This document shows positions 25,303-37,287 of a DNA stretch of 48,037 nucleotides, piece after piece. The notes beneath the pieces were generated by a model, which had not been told where the DNA came from, did no database searches, and saw nothing but the letters and a program-made list of their open reading frames with translations. The first letter of the stretch is position 1. The number at the start of each line of letters is the position of its first letter. The position numbers and the translations under genes were made by a program. Origin of the DNA: Enterobacteriaceae bacterium (GTDB taxonomy: Bacteria > Pseudomonadota > Gammaproteobacteria > Enterobacterales > Enterobacteriaceae); assembly GCA_031261005.1 (NCBI GenBank), contig JAISKF010000012.1:1-48037 (forward strand), given 5' to 3'.

Positions 25303-28300
25303 ATGTTATATGACGCATCGAAAGAACGTGACAACTGCGGTTTTGGTCTTATCGCCCATATAGAGGGTGAGCCAAGTCATAAAGTTGTACGAACCGCGAT
25401 TCACGGTTTGTCACGAATGCAGCATCGCGGTGCAATATTATCAGATGGTAAAACCGGCGATGGCTGCGGTTTGTTATTACAAAAACCCGATCGTTTTTTC
25501 CGTCTTGTGGCAGAAGATCAAGGCTGGCGATTAGCCAAAAATTATGCTGTCGGTATGTTGTTCTTGAGTCAAGATGAAACCGAAGCGGCTGCCAGCCGTA
25601 AGATTGTTGAAGAAGAGCTGCAACGGGAAACCTTATCTATTATTGGCTGGCGCGTAGTGCCGACTAATCCGGATATGCTGGGTGAGATCGCCCTTTCCTC
25701 TTTGCCGCGCATTGAGCAAATTTTTGTCAATGCGCCTGCGGGCTGGCGTTCGCTGGATATGGAGCGCCGCCTGTTTATGGCACGCCGCCGTATTGAGAAA
25801 CGCGTTCAGGACGAAACCTTTTACGTTTGCAGCCTGTCAAATGTGGTGAGTATCTACAAAGGGCTGTGTATGCCGGTCGATCTGCCGCGTTTTTATCTCG
25901 ATTTGGCAGATTTACGTTTAGAGTCATCTATTTGTCTGTTCCACCAGCGTTTTTCAACCAATACCGTACCGCGCTGGCAATTGGCGCAGCCATTTCGATA
26001 TTTAGCACACAACGGTGAAATCAATACCATTACCGGCAACCGTCAATGGGCGCGCGCCAGATCGTATAAATTCAACACGCCGCTGATCCCCGATTTACAA
26101 GACGCCGCGCCGTTCGTTAATGAAACCGGCTCTGATTCCAGTTCGCTGGATAATATGCTGGAACTGTTCCTTAGCGGCGGTATGGATCTGGTTCGTGCCA
26201 TGCGTTTGCTAGTCCCTCCTGCGTGGCAGAACAATCCTGATATGGACGAGGAGCTGCGCGCGTTTTTCGATTTTAACTCTATGCACATGGAGCCGTGGGA
26301 CGGTCCCGCCGGTATCGTGATGTCCGACGGGCGTTATGCGGCGTGTAATCTTGATCGCAACGGTCTGCGCCCTGCGCGTTATGTCATCACCAAAGATAAG
26401 CTGATCACTTGCGCTTCTGAAGTGGGGATCTGGGATTATCAGCCTGATGAAGTGGTGGAAAAAGGTCGTGTTGGTCCCGGTGAATTGATGGTGATCGACA
26501 CCCGAAAAGGTACGATTTTGCGGACGCATGAAAGTGATAACGATTTAAAAAGCCGTCACCCTTATTTAAGCTGGATGAGTAAAAACGTTCGCCGTTTAAC
26601 GCCGTTTGAAAAGATGCCGGACGATCAAATCGGCGATCGTGAATTTGATGATTTGCTGCTGGAAACCTACCAAAAGCAGTTTGCTTACAGCAATGAAGAG
26701 CTGGATCAGGTGATCCGCGTGTTGGGCGAAAACGGGCAAGAACCAACGGGTTCGATGGGTGATGATACGCCGTTTGCCGTGCTGTCCAGCAAGCCGCGCA
26801 TTATTTATGACTACTTCCGCCAGCAGTTTGCCCAAGTAACCAATCCGCCGATCGATCCGCTGCGAGAGTCCCATGTCATATCGCTGGCAACTAACATTGG
26901 TCGGGAAATGAATGTGTTCTGTGAAGCAGAGGGACAAGCACATCGTCTGACTTTTGCGTCTCCGGTGCTGCTCTACTCGGATTTTGTCCAGCTCACCACA
27001 ATGAAAGAAGAGTATTACCGCGCTGATACTGTTGATATAACTTACTCCCCTGAAAAAATGGATCTGCACGCGGCGGTTATCGCCATGTGTGATGAGGCGG
27101 AAGCGAAAGTGCGTCAAGGCACGGTGTTAGTGGTTTTATCTGACCGTAATATTGCGCCTGACCGTTTGCCGATCCCTGCGCCAATGGCAGTTGGCGCGCT
27201 GCAAACGCGTTTGGTTGAGTCTAATTTACGCTGTGATGCCAATATTATTGTCGAAACTGCCAGCGCTCGCGATCCTCATCATTTTGCAGTGTTATTGGGG
27301 TTTGGGGCGACGGCGATCTATCCATATTTAGCCTATGAAACACTGGCAAATATGGTGGAAAAACAAGTTATTGAAAAAGAGCTGCGCCCTGTGCTGCTCA
27401 ATTACCGCAACGGGATTAATAAAGGGCTGTACAAGATTATGTCCAAAATGGGCATTTCAACTGTCGCCTCTTATCGTTGTTCGCAGCTTTTTGAAGCGGT
27501 TGGTCTGCATTCTGAGCTGGCTAATTTGTGCTTTAAGGGTGTTGCTAACCGGATTAATGGCGCGAGTTTCAGCGACTTCCAGCAAGATTTAATTAATCTT
27601 TCCCGCCGCGCATGGCTGAAACGTAAGTCATTAGATCAAGGTGGTTTATTGAAGTTTGTACACGGCGGCGAATATCATGCTTACAATCCTGCGGTGGTTT
27701 CCAGCCTGCAAGCGGCGGTGAAATCTGGTGATTATCAGGATTACCAACGCTATGCCGATCATGTCAATACGCGCCCTGTTACTACGCTGCGCGATCTGTT
27801 AGTGCTAAAACCGCAGGACGAATCTCCGGCAATTTCTGTCGATCAAGTAGAACCAGCCGAAGCGCTGTTTTCGCGTTTTGACAGCGCGGCAATGTCTATC
27901 GGCGCGCTGAGTCCTGACGCTCATGAATCGCTGGCAATTGCCATGAATACTATCGGCGGGAAGTCTAATTCTGGCGAGGGCGGCGAAGATCCGGCGCGTT
28001 TCGGTACGAATAAAGTATCCCGCATTAAGCAAGTAGCTTCCGGTCGTTTCGGGGTGACACCCGCGTATCTGGTGAATGCCGATGTGATTCAAATTAAAGT
28101 GGCTCAAGGCGCGAAACCCGGTGAGGGCGGTCAGTTGCCAGGCGATAAAATCACGCCGTATATCGCTAAACTACGCTATTCCGTGCCGGGCGTAACGCTG
28201 ATTTCTCCGCCGCCGCATCACGATATTTATTCTATTGAGGATTTAGCCCAACTTATTTTCGACCTGAAACAGGTTAATCAGCAAGCGCTGATCTCTGTCA

Positions 28301-29766
28301 AACTGGTGTCTGAACCGGGTGTTGGCACTATCGCTACCGGCGTGGCGAAAGCCTATGCCGATCTGATCACCATTTCCGGTTATGACGGCGGCACTGGCGC
28401 AAGTCCGGTAACATCAGTGAAATATGCGGGTAGCCCGTGGGAATTAGGTCTGGCGGAAACTCAGCAAGCGTTAGTGACCAATGGCTTACGTCATAAGATC
28501 CGTTTACAAGTAGACGGCGGGTTGAAAACCGGTCTTGATATTATTAAAGCGGCGATTCTCGGCGCGGAAAGTTTCGGCTTCGGCACTGGTCCGATGGTGG
28601 CATTAGGCTGTAAATATCTGCGTATTTGCCATTTGAATAACTGTGCGACTGGTATTGCTACGCAGGACGAAAAACTGCGGAGCGAGCATTATCACGGTCT
28701 GCCGGAGCGTGTGATTAATTACTTTAATTTTATTGTGCAGGAAACTCGTCTGATTATGGCGCAGCTAGGCGTATCTCAATTAACGGATCTGATCGGGCGT
28801 ACTGATCTGTTAACGGAATTAGCGGGTTTCTCCGCGAAACAGCAGAAATTAGATCTTTCTGCACTGCTGTACAGCGCCCAGCCGCACGCAGGCAAAGCGT
28901 TATATTGCACGGAGAACAATCCGCCGTTTGATAACGGTATGCTTAATCAGACGTTACTGGCACAAGCCAAGCCTTATGTTGATGCGAAGCAGAGCAAGTC
29001 GTTCTACTTTGATATTCGCAATACTGATCGCTCTGTCGGCGCGGCGCTGTCTGGTGCAATTGCGGCAAAACACGGCGATCAAGGACTGGCGGGTGATCCG
29101 ATCAAAGTTCATTTTCACGGTACAGCGGGGCAAAGTTTCGGTGTCTGGAATGCAGGCGGTGTAGAGCTGACGTTAACCGGTGATGCCAATGATTATGTCG
29201 GAAAAGGTATGGCGGGCGGTTCAATTGTAATCCGTCCGCCTGTGGGTTCTGCTTTTAAAGGGCATGAAGCGTCGATCATCGGCAACACCTGTTTGTATGG
29301 TGCTACGGGCGGTAAGTTGTTTGCTGCCGGTCGTGCCGGTGAGCGTTTCGCGGTGCGTAATTCTGGCGCGATCACTGTGGTGGAGGGCATCGGCGATAAT
29401 GGTTGTGAATATATGACTGGCGGTATCGTCTGTATTTTAGGTCGTACTGGTATCAACTTTGGTGCCGGTATGACCGGCGGTTTTGCTTATGTGCTGGACG
29501 AAGATAATGAGTTCCGCAAACGTGTTAACGCTGAGCTGGTGGAAGTGTTAGCGGTTGATGAGCTGGCGATTCATGAAGAGCATCTGCGCGGTCTGTTAAC
29601 GGAACATATCCAGCATACCGGTTCAGCACGGGCAGAAGAGATTCTGGCAAACTGGTCGCAATGGGCGGCGAAGTTTGTTCTGGTAAAACCAAAATCCAGC
29701 GATATTAAAGCGTTGCTCGGTCATCGCAGCCGTTCCAGCGCTGAACTGCGGATTCAGGCACAATAA
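25303..29766 (+). CDS. gltB: Glutamate synthase large subunit
   Basis: GltB, with GltD, makes two glutamates from glutamine and 2-oxoglutarate using NADPH. The 1487-aa protein starts MLYDASKERDNCGFG; the short propeptide is expected to be removed so that Cys12 becomes the N-terminal nucleophile of the class II glutaminase domain (to about residue 400). The FMN and 3Fe-4S synthase domain is marked by GGKSNSGEGGEDPARFG, ISGYDGGTGASPVTSVKYAG and the cluster motif CKYLRICHLNNC. The C-terminal beta-helix contains GGIVCILGRTGINFGAGMTGG. GGAG lies nine bases before ATG 25303; the in-frame TTG (25288) and ATG (25297) are too close to it. gltD follows after 14 bases. Confidence 0.97.
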   Translation: MLYDASKERDNCGFGLIAHIEGEPSHKVVRTAIHGLSRMQHRGAILSDGKTGDGCGLLLQKPDRFFRLVAEDQGWRLAKNYAVGMLFLSQDETEAAASRKIVEEELQRETLSIIGWRVVPTNPDMLGEIALSSLPRIEQIFVNAPAGWRSLDMERRLFMARRRIEKRVQDETFYVCSLSNVVSIYKGLCMPVDLPRFYLDLADLRLESSICLFHQRFSTNTVPRWQLAQPFRYLAHNGEINTITGNRQWARARSYKFNTPLIPDLQDAAPFVNETGSDSSSLDNMLELFLSGGMDLVRAMRLLVPPAWQNNPDMDEELRAFFDFNSMHMEPWDGPAGIVMSDGRYAACNLDRNGLRPARYVITKDKLITCASEVGIWDYQPDEVVEKGRVGPGELMVIDTRKGTILRTHESDNDLKSRHPYLSWMSKNVRRLTPFEKMPDDQIGDREFDDLLLETYQKQFAYSNEELDQVIRVLGENGQEPTGSMGDDTPFAVLSSKPRIIYDYFRQQFAQVTNPPIDPLRESHVISLATNIGREMNVFCEAEGQAHRLTFASPVLLYSDFVQLTTMKEEYYRADTVDITYSPEKMDLHAAVIAMCDEAEAKVRQGTVLVVLSDRNIAPDRLPIPAPMAVGALQTRLVESNLRCDANIIVETASARDPHHFAVLLGFGATAIYPYLAYETLANMVEKQVIEKELRPVLLNYRNGINKGLYKIMSKMGISTVASYRCSQLFEAVGLHSELANLCFKGVANRINGASFSDFQQDLINLSRRAWLKRKSLDQGGLLKFVHGGEYHAYNPAVVSSLQAAVKSGDYQDYQRYADHVNTRPVTTLRDLLVLKPQDESPAISVDQVEPAEALFSRFDSAAMSIGALSPDAHESLAIAMNTIGGKSNSGEGGEDPARFGTNKVSRIKQVASGRFGVTPAYLVNADVIQIKVAQGAKPGEGGQLPGDKITPYIAKLRYSVPGVTLISPPPHHDIYSIEDLAQLIFDLKQVNQQALISVKLVSEPGVGTIATGVAKAYADLITISGYDGGTGASPVTSVKYAGSPWELGLAETQQALVTNGLRHKIRLQVDGGLKTGLDIIKAAILGAESFGFGTGPMVALGCKYLRICHLNNCATGIATQDEKLRSEHYHGLPERVINYFNFIVQETRLIMAQLGVSQLTDLIGRTDLLTELAGFSAKQQKLDLSALLYSAQPHAGKALYCTENNPPFDNGMLNQTLLAQAKPYVDAKQSKSFYFDIRNTDRSVGAALSGAIAAKHGDQGLAGDPIKVHFHGTAGQSFGVWNAGGVELTLTGDANDYVGKGMAGGSIVIRPPVGSAFKGHEASIIGNTCLYGATGGKLFAAGRAGERFAVRNSGAITVVEGIGDNGCEYMTGGIVCILGRTGINFGAGMTGGFAYVLDEDNEFRKRVNAELVEVLAVDELAIHEEHLRGLLTEHIQHTGSARAEEILANWSQWAAKFVLVKPKSSDIKALLGHRSRSSAELRIQAQ

Positions 29767-29777
29767 AAGGAAGATAA

Positions 29778-31196
<1,419 letters not shown>

Positions 31197-31205
31197 TATC
31201 TAATC

Positions 31206-31318
31206 TATTGATAATAAAGAATCATTTGTAGGGCGACAGGTTGCCGCCCTACGAAAAAATCACATAATGATTTTGAAATTGATAATAAAAATATAAATTT
31301 TTATCTGAAGTTCCGACT
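31206..31318. repeat. GC-rich hairpin repeat, single-hairpin copy
   Basis: The core GTAGGGCGACAGGTTGCCGC then CCTAC spans 31228-31252, with flanks ATTGATAATAAAGAATCATT before and ACATAATGATTTTGAAAT, then ATAAAAATATAA after. It matches the array linker in sequence and orientation. It lies between convergent gltD and sspB. Confidence 0.75.
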
Positions 31319-31320
31319 AA

Positions 31321-31821
31321 TTACTTAACCACCCTTAACGCAGGACGACTGCGCGGCGGCTGCGGCGGTTCATCATCAGGATTATTGTCAGAAGCGTCAG
31401 TGTCATCACCATCGATCGCCACTAAATGGACAACGGTTTCTGGTTTATCAGAAACCGTATCATCACAAGGCTCGTCCCAGTCTGATTCCAGATATTCGTC
31501 TTCCGGCTCAAACATCGTGCCTGCGCCATTTTCTCGCGCATAGATTGCTAATACCGCTGCGACAGGAACTCGAACCTGACGAGGAATGCCGCCAAAACGC
31601 GCGTTGAAGCGAATTTCATCGTTGCCCAGTTCCAGATTTCCCACGGCATGAGGCGCAATATTTAAGATGATTTGCCCATCACGGGCAAACTCCATCGGAA
31701 CGGAAATGCCCGGCAACGCAACATCAACAACTAAATGCGGCGTGAGTTTGTTATCCAGCAACCACTCGTAGAAAGCCCGTAACAGATAAGGGCGGCGCGC
31801 AGTCATCTGATTCGGTTCCAT
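31321..31821 (-). CDS. sspB: ClpXP adaptor / stringent starvation protein B
   Basis: SspB binds ssrA-tagged proteins and delivers them to ClpXP. The 166-aa protein has the conserved dimeric substrate-binding domain (RRPYLLRAFYEWLLDNKLTP and VPVAAVLAIYARENGAGTMF), an acidic flexible linker (ESDWDEPCDDTVSDKPETVV and DGDDTDASDNNPDDE), and ends in the ClpX-binding tail RPALRVVK. It starts four bases after the sspA stop and is cotranscribed. Confidence 0.96.
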   Translation of the reverse strand: MEPNQMTARRPYLLRAFYEWLLDNKLTPHLVVDVALPGISVPMEFARDGQIILNIAPHAVGNLELGNDEIRFNARFGGIPRQVRVPVAAVLAIYARENGAGTMFEPEDEYLESDWDEPCDDTVSDKPETVVHLVAIDGDDTDASDNNPDDEPPQPPRSRPALRVVK

Positions 31822-31825
31822 CGGT

Positions 31826-32467
31826 TTAGCCCCGCATTTGCAGGCGCATTTCGCGCTCTGCTTCGGTCAGGGAAGCGAGGAATGACTCGCGCTCAAATAC
31901 GCGATTCATATACAGTTTGATCTCTTTTGAACCAGCACCGGTCAGTTCAATACCCAGTTGCGGTAAACGCCATAATAACGGTGCTAAATAGCAATCAACC
32001 AGACTGAATTCTTCGCTCATAAAGTAAGGCGCTTCGTTGAATACCGGTGCAATCGCCAGCAGCTCTTCGCGCAGTTGTTTACGGGCTGCGTCAGCATCTT
32101 GAGCGCTGCCGCTGTGAATCGCTTCCAGCAATGAATACCAGTCTTGTTCAATGCGGTGCATCATCAGGCGGCTGCTTCCGCGCGCGACCGGATAAACCGG
32201 CATTAATGGCGGGTGAGGGAAACGCTCATCTAAATATTCCATGATGATGTGCGACTTATACAGCGTCAATTCACGATCAACCAACGTTGGCACTGAACCA
32301 TAAGGGTTAAGATCAACTAAATCCTGTGGCAGGTTACCCATGTCGACCTGCTCAATCTCGACACTCACGCCTTTCTCAGCCAGTACGATACGTACTTGAT
32401 GACTAAAAATATCTATAGGGCCGGAAAATAGCGTCATGACCGAACGTTTATTGGCAGCGACAGCCAT
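31826..32467 (-). CDS. sspA: Stringent starvation protein A
   Basis: SspA is a glutathione-S-transferase-fold RNA-polymerase-associated protein induced by starvation. The 213-aa protein carries MAVAANKRSVMTLFSGPIDI at the start, the thioredoxin-like N-domain with VPTLVDRELTLYKSHIIMEY, the PHPPLMPVYPVARG surface patch, and the C-domain FSLVDCYLAPLLWRLPQLGI. A TTG four codons upstream is in frame, but GGAGG lies five bases before ATG 32467, which is also the E. coli start. sspB follows at once. Confidence 0.96.
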   Translation of the reverse strand: MAVAANKRSVMTLFSGPIDIFSHQVRIVLAEKGVSVEIEQVDMGNLPQDLVDLNPYGSVPTLVDRELTLYKSHIIMEYLDERFPHPPLMPVYPVARGSSRLMMHRIEQDWYSLLEAIHSGSAQDADAARKQLREELLAIAPVFNEAPYFMSEEFSLVDCYLAPLLWRLPQLGIELTGAGSKEIKLYMNRVFERESFLASLTEAEREMRLQMRG

Positions 32468-32479
32468 GAAAACCTCCAA

Positions 32480-32716
32480 GTTTTTCTAAAAAATGACCAA
32501 TGATGGATAGCCGTCAAATGTAACGGTTGTCCTAATTTTTTGCTTTCAGTGATGGTTATCTGATGGGATAAAACATACAAAGCGTCGGCTAGTCTAGCAG
32601 ATTTTTACTCGTGTTGCTCAGATGACTATGATGATTTATTCAACATTCTTTGCAAGTTATTGCCAACCGGCTAATAACCATACTAAAAATAAGGGATATT
32701 GTTTTCTCTAGGCATA
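32480..32716. other. sspA upstream region
   Basis: This stretch between sspA and the ribosomal-protein terminator must contain the sspA promoter (minus strand). TTGTAT and TAACCA about 16 bases apart near 32557-32585 are a weak candidate. A partly inverted CTAGTCTAG lies near 32590. I see no gene here. Confidence 0.35.
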
Positions 32717-32746
32717 AAAAAACCCAGTATAAAACTGGGCTTTTTA
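32717..32746 (-). terminator. Terminator of the rplM-rpsI operon
   Basis: On the minus strand, the stem CCCAGT/ACTGGG (arms 32734-32739 and 32723-32728, loop of five bases) is followed by seven T. It lies about 35 bases past the rpsI stop. The stem also has an A/T-rich stretch on the other side, so it could act in both directions. Confidence 0.88.
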
Positions 32747-32779
32747 ATATCAATCGTTCGCCGCCGCAGCGACAAAAAA

Positions 32780-33175
<396 letters not shown>

Positions 33176-33187
33176 CTATAATCCCGA

Positions 33188-33616
<429 letters not shown>

Positions 33617-33819
33617 TTAAATAACTTACCCAATCTAAAGTTACACACGTTGGCGAACACCAAAACGTTAAAAAACATATTTGAGGCTCACACGACCAAT
33701 CGAGTCCAGCAAACCTACCCCTTCGAGCAGTAAATGCCGACACTATAAAGTTTTTGGGAAAAAAACTTTGTTGTAACGTGGGGTCGCAAGATTATAGAGA
33801 AGTCGCCTTTAAAAATCGA
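33617..33819 (-). promoter_or_regulatory. rplM-rpsI promoter and mRNA leader
   Basis: On the minus strand a -10 box TATAAT (33791-33796) has only a weak -35 (TCGATT) 17 bases upstream. The leader contains a perfect nine-base inverted repeat, AAAGTTTTT (33747-33755) and AAAAACTTT (33761-33769), near the 5' end. In E. coli L13 binds its own leader to repress translation; this hairpin is a candidate for part of that target, which is inference. Confidence 0.5.
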
Positions 33820-33889
33820 CCTGTTTTTACGCTTAAAGCGAGATTCTTACTCATCTGCCGATACAGATAACAATTATAAATAGAAAATA

Positions 33890-33936
33890 TAAATAGAAAA
33901 AATTTAGCCCGCAGTTTTTACACTGCGGGCTAAATT
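33890..33936 (-). terminator. Terminator after citT
   Basis: A perfect 15-base inverted repeat, AATTTAGCCCGCAGT (33901-33915) and ACTGCGGGCTAAATT (33922-33936), with a six-base loop, is followed on the minus strand by a T-run (TTTTTTCTATTT). It lies 34 bases past the citT stop and protects the rplM promoter from read-through. Confidence 0.92.
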
Positions 33937-33969
33937 GGGATTAAACAGTTCGTTTAATGTCAGTCAGGA

Positions 33970-35403
33970 TTAGATGATACCCATGCTGATTAACATTTCC
34001 CACCAGCCGACACCGATCGTCATGTGAACGAGCAGGCTCAGGAAGGCGATAACACCACCGATAATCCACCATGAACGAATGTCGTTATAACCAGCACCGA
34101 ACACGATTGGAGCTGCCGCGCCGCCATAATGGGTTAACGCACCGCCGTAAGCATTGGAGAACAGCAGACCTAATGCTAACAACATCGCAGGCGCACCAGA
34201 TACCACACCAACGGTAGCAAAAACTGGAACCATCGCTGCAACATAAGCACCACCGGAAGCGAACAGATAACGAATCGCCACGCTGATAAACATAATCGCA
34301 AAGAATGCCATCATCGAATGGTCGCCGAAGTTCAGCGTTTCACCCAGCACTTCTGCCAGCCATTTGAAGAAGCCTGCTTTAGTTAACACGCCGGACATAC
34401 CGATGATACCGCCGTACCAAATCAAGGTATTCCAGCCGCCTTTGTTCTTCAGCACATCGTCCCAAGTCACGATACCCAGTATCAGCGAAAGCGCCATAAC
34501 GCCAATCGCCACACTAGATTCATCGATACCCAGAGATTTAGCAAAGATCCAGCCTAACAGCGCAAGAACGAAGACTCCGGCTAACATTTTTTCACGCAGC
34601 GTCATTGGACCTAATTCAGCTAAACCAGCCGCAGCGATCTTTTTGTTATCCACTTTTTTCAGTTCTGGCGGATACATCTTATAGATGATGAAAGGAGTCA
34701 GTACCAACATCAGCAGACCAGGCAGTGCCGCAGCTAACGCCCAGCCTGTCCAGCTTAACTGAATGTGCAGAATGTCTGACATCATAGCTAAAGCTAATGC
34801 GTTTGGTGCCATAGCGGTCAGGAACATATAGCTGGTCGTTTTCGTCACCATATAGACGTTAACCATCAGATAATGACCTGCTTTACGCGGACTGGTTTCT
34901 GGATCTGATCCTAATGCCACTGCCACACTGTTGATAATCGGGAATACGATACCACCAGCACGCGCAGTATTAGATGGCGTTGCCGGAGCAATAACCAAGT
35001 CAAGGATCGCGGTAACATAACCAAGACCCAACGTTGTGCCGCCTAATTTACCGATAAGGATATAAGCGATTCGTTTACCTAAACCGGTGATAACGAAAGC
35101 CGCACTCAACGTAAACGCCGCAAATACCAGCCAGGTTGTACCTGATGAGTATCCTTTCAGGACTTCAGCCGCTTTCACGTCTTTAGCGCCATACAGACCG
35201 ATCACGATCGCAGTTGCTGCAATCGTTGCCAGCAAAATGACAGGCTCAGAATAAGGTTTTAACACCAGACCCACGATAGCTGCCAGATACAGACCAAACA
35301 ACAACCAGGCTATTGGAGGTAGCCCCGCTGGTGTTGGCAGTAACGCAACGATGATGGGAATTGCTACTAGGACTAATAGCTTCCACACTTTCTCTTTACT
35401 CAT
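33970..35403 (-). CDS. citT: Citrate:succinate antiporter
   Basis: CitT is a DASS-family inner-membrane transporter that takes up citrate in exchange for succinate during citrate fermentation. The 477-aa protein has about 12 hydrophobic segments and the family signatures APATPSNTARAGGIVFPIIN, KTTSYMFLTAMAPNALAL, WYGGIIGMSGVLTKAGFF and GGALTHYGGAAAPIVFGAGY. AGGAGAG lies eight bases before ATG 35403; an in-frame GTG three codons upstream is too close to it. A 505-base gap and probable separate promoter set it apart from the cit operon. Confidence 0.95.
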   Translation of the reverse strand: MSKEKVWKLLVLVAIPIIVALLPTPAGLPPIAWLLFGLYLAAIVGLVLKPYSEPVILLATIAATAIVIGLYGAKDVKAAEVLKGYSSGTTWLVFAAFTLSAAFVITGLGKRIAYILIGKLGGTTLGLGYVTAILDLVIAPATPSNTARAGGIVFPIINSVAVALGSDPETSPRKAGHYLMVNVYMVTKTTSYMFLTAMAPNALALAMMSDILHIQLSWTGWALAAALPGLLMLVLTPFIIYKMYPPELKKVDNKKIAAAGLAELGPMTLREKMLAGVFVLALLGWIFAKSLGIDESSVAIGVMALSLILGIVTWDDVLKNKGGWNTLIWYGGIIGMSGVLTKAGFFKWLAEVLGETLNFGDHSMMAFFAIMFISVAIRYLFASGGAYVAAMVPVFATVGVVSGAPAMLLALGLLFSNAYGGALTHYGGAAAPIVFGAGYNDIRSWWIIGGVIAFLSLLVHMTIGVGWWEMLISMGII

Positions 35404-35908
35404 TACTAACACTCTCCTTAAGATAAAACACGATCCGCTGCAATGTTTAAATAGTTAGATTCAAACATGCCTAATTTCTTTATAAGGACAAGAAGCCGAA
35501 CTAAATACTTTTTGAATTGTTATCTTATCGTTATTAATACATTAAAAGCCTGTATACAAATATCTCACTTTCTAAATGCCACCAGATCATGCGGCAAAGA
35601 AAATATTAAATATGTGACTCAGACTAAACTGAAGATATAAATTTAATATTTTTAATTATCAATATGATTAAAACAAATACATTAAAGCGACTCAAGCAGC
35701 CATTACTAAATTTTATTCAATTCAAAATAAATTAATAAGCCATTATTTAACCTAAAATACGAATAAAACATCATATGATTGCAATATCTCAATAAAAAAG
35801 CGGAATAGATTCTTATTCAGCTTATAGCCGTCATATTGAAAATTTTAGATATATAAGGGCGATCGACTTGATCGCCCGATAAACAATCTGAATAAGTCAG
35901 TTGAATTT
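35404..35908. other. AT-rich gap between citT and the PrpF-family gene
   Basis: About 500 AT-rich bases hold no gene. They should contain the citT promoter on the minus strand; I could not fix it. At the PrpF side, GGGCGATC (35857-35864) and GATCGCCC (35870-35877) form a perfect hairpin that may terminate the cit operon; its T-run is weak. Its sequence differs from the dispersed repeats. Confidence 0.5.
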
Positions 35909-37054
35909 TTAAGATTCATCTAAACTGACACTTCCTTTCATTAGTACGCGAGCGGTACGGTATACAGTACCATTCATCACTTCCACTTCACCGTTTCTGG
36001 TTTCTACATCGGCACTGACTGACAACATACCGCTGCAATGACCGATAATTAACTCATCTTTATCATCATTACCACTAACGACTTCATGGACTAAAGTACC
36101 CGGAATTTTTGCTGCTGCGCCGATACAAATGCCGCCGGTAATAGCAAGTACCGGATGCAGTTTACCCATTGATAACATTCTGGCAAGAATATCAATATGT
36201 TGAGCAGAGATACGCTGCCCCTGTAAATTAGTATAATTAGTCGGAGGAGCAACAAAACAGAACTTAGGAACTGCCTGACTGTTATGTCTGGCGTCATTTA
36301 TATCTTTAGCTAATCCAATTAAAACAGCCGTTGTTTCCCGAATCGCTAACATTTTTGCCAGTAACTCAGGGTTGCTATCAATGTCTGATGGTAGCTCCTG
36401 TCCTGTTAAACCCAGATCTTTAGCCCGGACAAACACTAAAGGATTACCCGCATCGACGACCGAAATCACATATTGCCCATAACCTGCAACATCAATCACA
36501 TCTTGAGGGTTTCCTGTCGGCAGCAATTTACCTGTTACAGCTCCGCCAGGAGATAGAAAATCCAGTTGAATACGCGCTCCCGTTCCCGGTACGCCAGATA
36601 TGGAAAAGTCACCGCGATATACCACTTTACCGTTTTTAACCGGCACATGTGAAATGATGGTCTTTTTAGTATTGGTATTGAAAATTTTGACTTTAGTGAT
36701 AGGTTCGCTGATCTCGTCCACCAGCCCTTTCTCGATGGCAAATGGTCCTACTGCTGAAGAGATATTGCCGCAATTACCTTTACGATCAACAGCATTGGAA
36801 GAAACTTCAACCTGACAAAACGTGTAATTAACTGTATTTTTTTCACCTGACTGCTTGGCAACAATCATGGCTTTGCTGGTAGTTGAAGTCCCGCCGCCCA
36901 TACCATCAATCTGTCTTCCTGAGGGATCATTGCTGCCATAAATACGGCATAAAATCTCATCTTGAGCAGCTATCGATGAAGGAAGATCAGACTCAATAAA
37001 ACACCCAGCTTTGCTGGTTCCTCCGCGCATCCAAAAACAGGGAATACTGTTCAT
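35909..37054 (-). CDS. PrpF-family (aconitate/methylaconitate) isomerase
   Basis: A 381-aa protein of the PrpF family, whose members isomerise 2-methylaconitate, aconitate or oxalomesaconate by proton transfer (fold like diaminopimelate epimerase). Motifs: CFWMRGGTSKAGCFIESDLP, then GGGTSTTSKAMIV, the nucleophile region GNCGNISSAVGPFAIEKGL and LAITGGICIGAAAKIPGT. E. coli YbhH, a family member, sits next to a DASS-type transporter gene. Here it lies between citG and citT on the same strand, so a role on a tricarboxylate (for example cis/trans-aconitate) related to citrate is a reasonable inference. A repeat of about 180 bases separates it from citG. Confidence 0.85.
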   Translation of the reverse strand: MNSIPCFWMRGGTSKAGCFIESDLPSSIAAQDEILCRIYGSNDPSGRQIDGMGGGTSTTSKAMIVAKQSGEKNTVNYTFCQVEVSSNAVDRKGNCGNISSAVGPFAIEKGLVDEISEPITKVKIFNTNTKKTIISHVPVKNGKVVYRGDFSISGVPGTGARIQLDFLSPGGAVTGKLLPTGNPQDVIDVAGYGQYVISVVDAGNPLVFVRAKDLGLTGQELPSDIDSNPELLAKMLAIRETTAVLIGLAKDINDARHNSQAVPKFCFVAPPTNYTNLQGQRISAQHIDILARMLSMGKLHPVLAITGGICIGAAAKIPGTLVHEVVSGNDDKDELIIGHCSGMLSVSADVETRNGEVEVMNGTVYRTARVLMKGSVSLDES

Positions 37055-37084
37055 AACACATACCTCTGCGATGAATATTTAATC

Positions 37085-37262
37085 AACCCAAACTTCGGAC
37101 AAGAAGTGATATTTTTACGATAACGTTCAGATAATTATATAATTTTTTGCGTAGGGACGGCAATCTGCCGCCCGCCAAACCTCAGTGAAATCAACGGGCG
37201 GCAGATTGCCGCCCCTACAAATTATTATTTATTATCAATAGATTAATTTATTATTTACTTAT
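37085..37262. repeat. GC-rich double-hairpin repeat, reverse-oriented full copy
   Basis: A flank starting ACTTCGGACAAGAAGTGATA (37092) leads through TTTTTACGATAACGTTCAGA to the core, which begins GTAGGGACGGCAATCTGCCG at 37151. The core ends GGGCGGCAGATTGCCGCCCC then TAC (37218), followed by the inverted form of the ATAATAAAGAAT linker. It lies inside the citrate gene set, between citG and the PrpF gene. Confidence 0.8.
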
Positions 37263-37287
37263 CCAAAACTGAGATTAAACAGAATTT

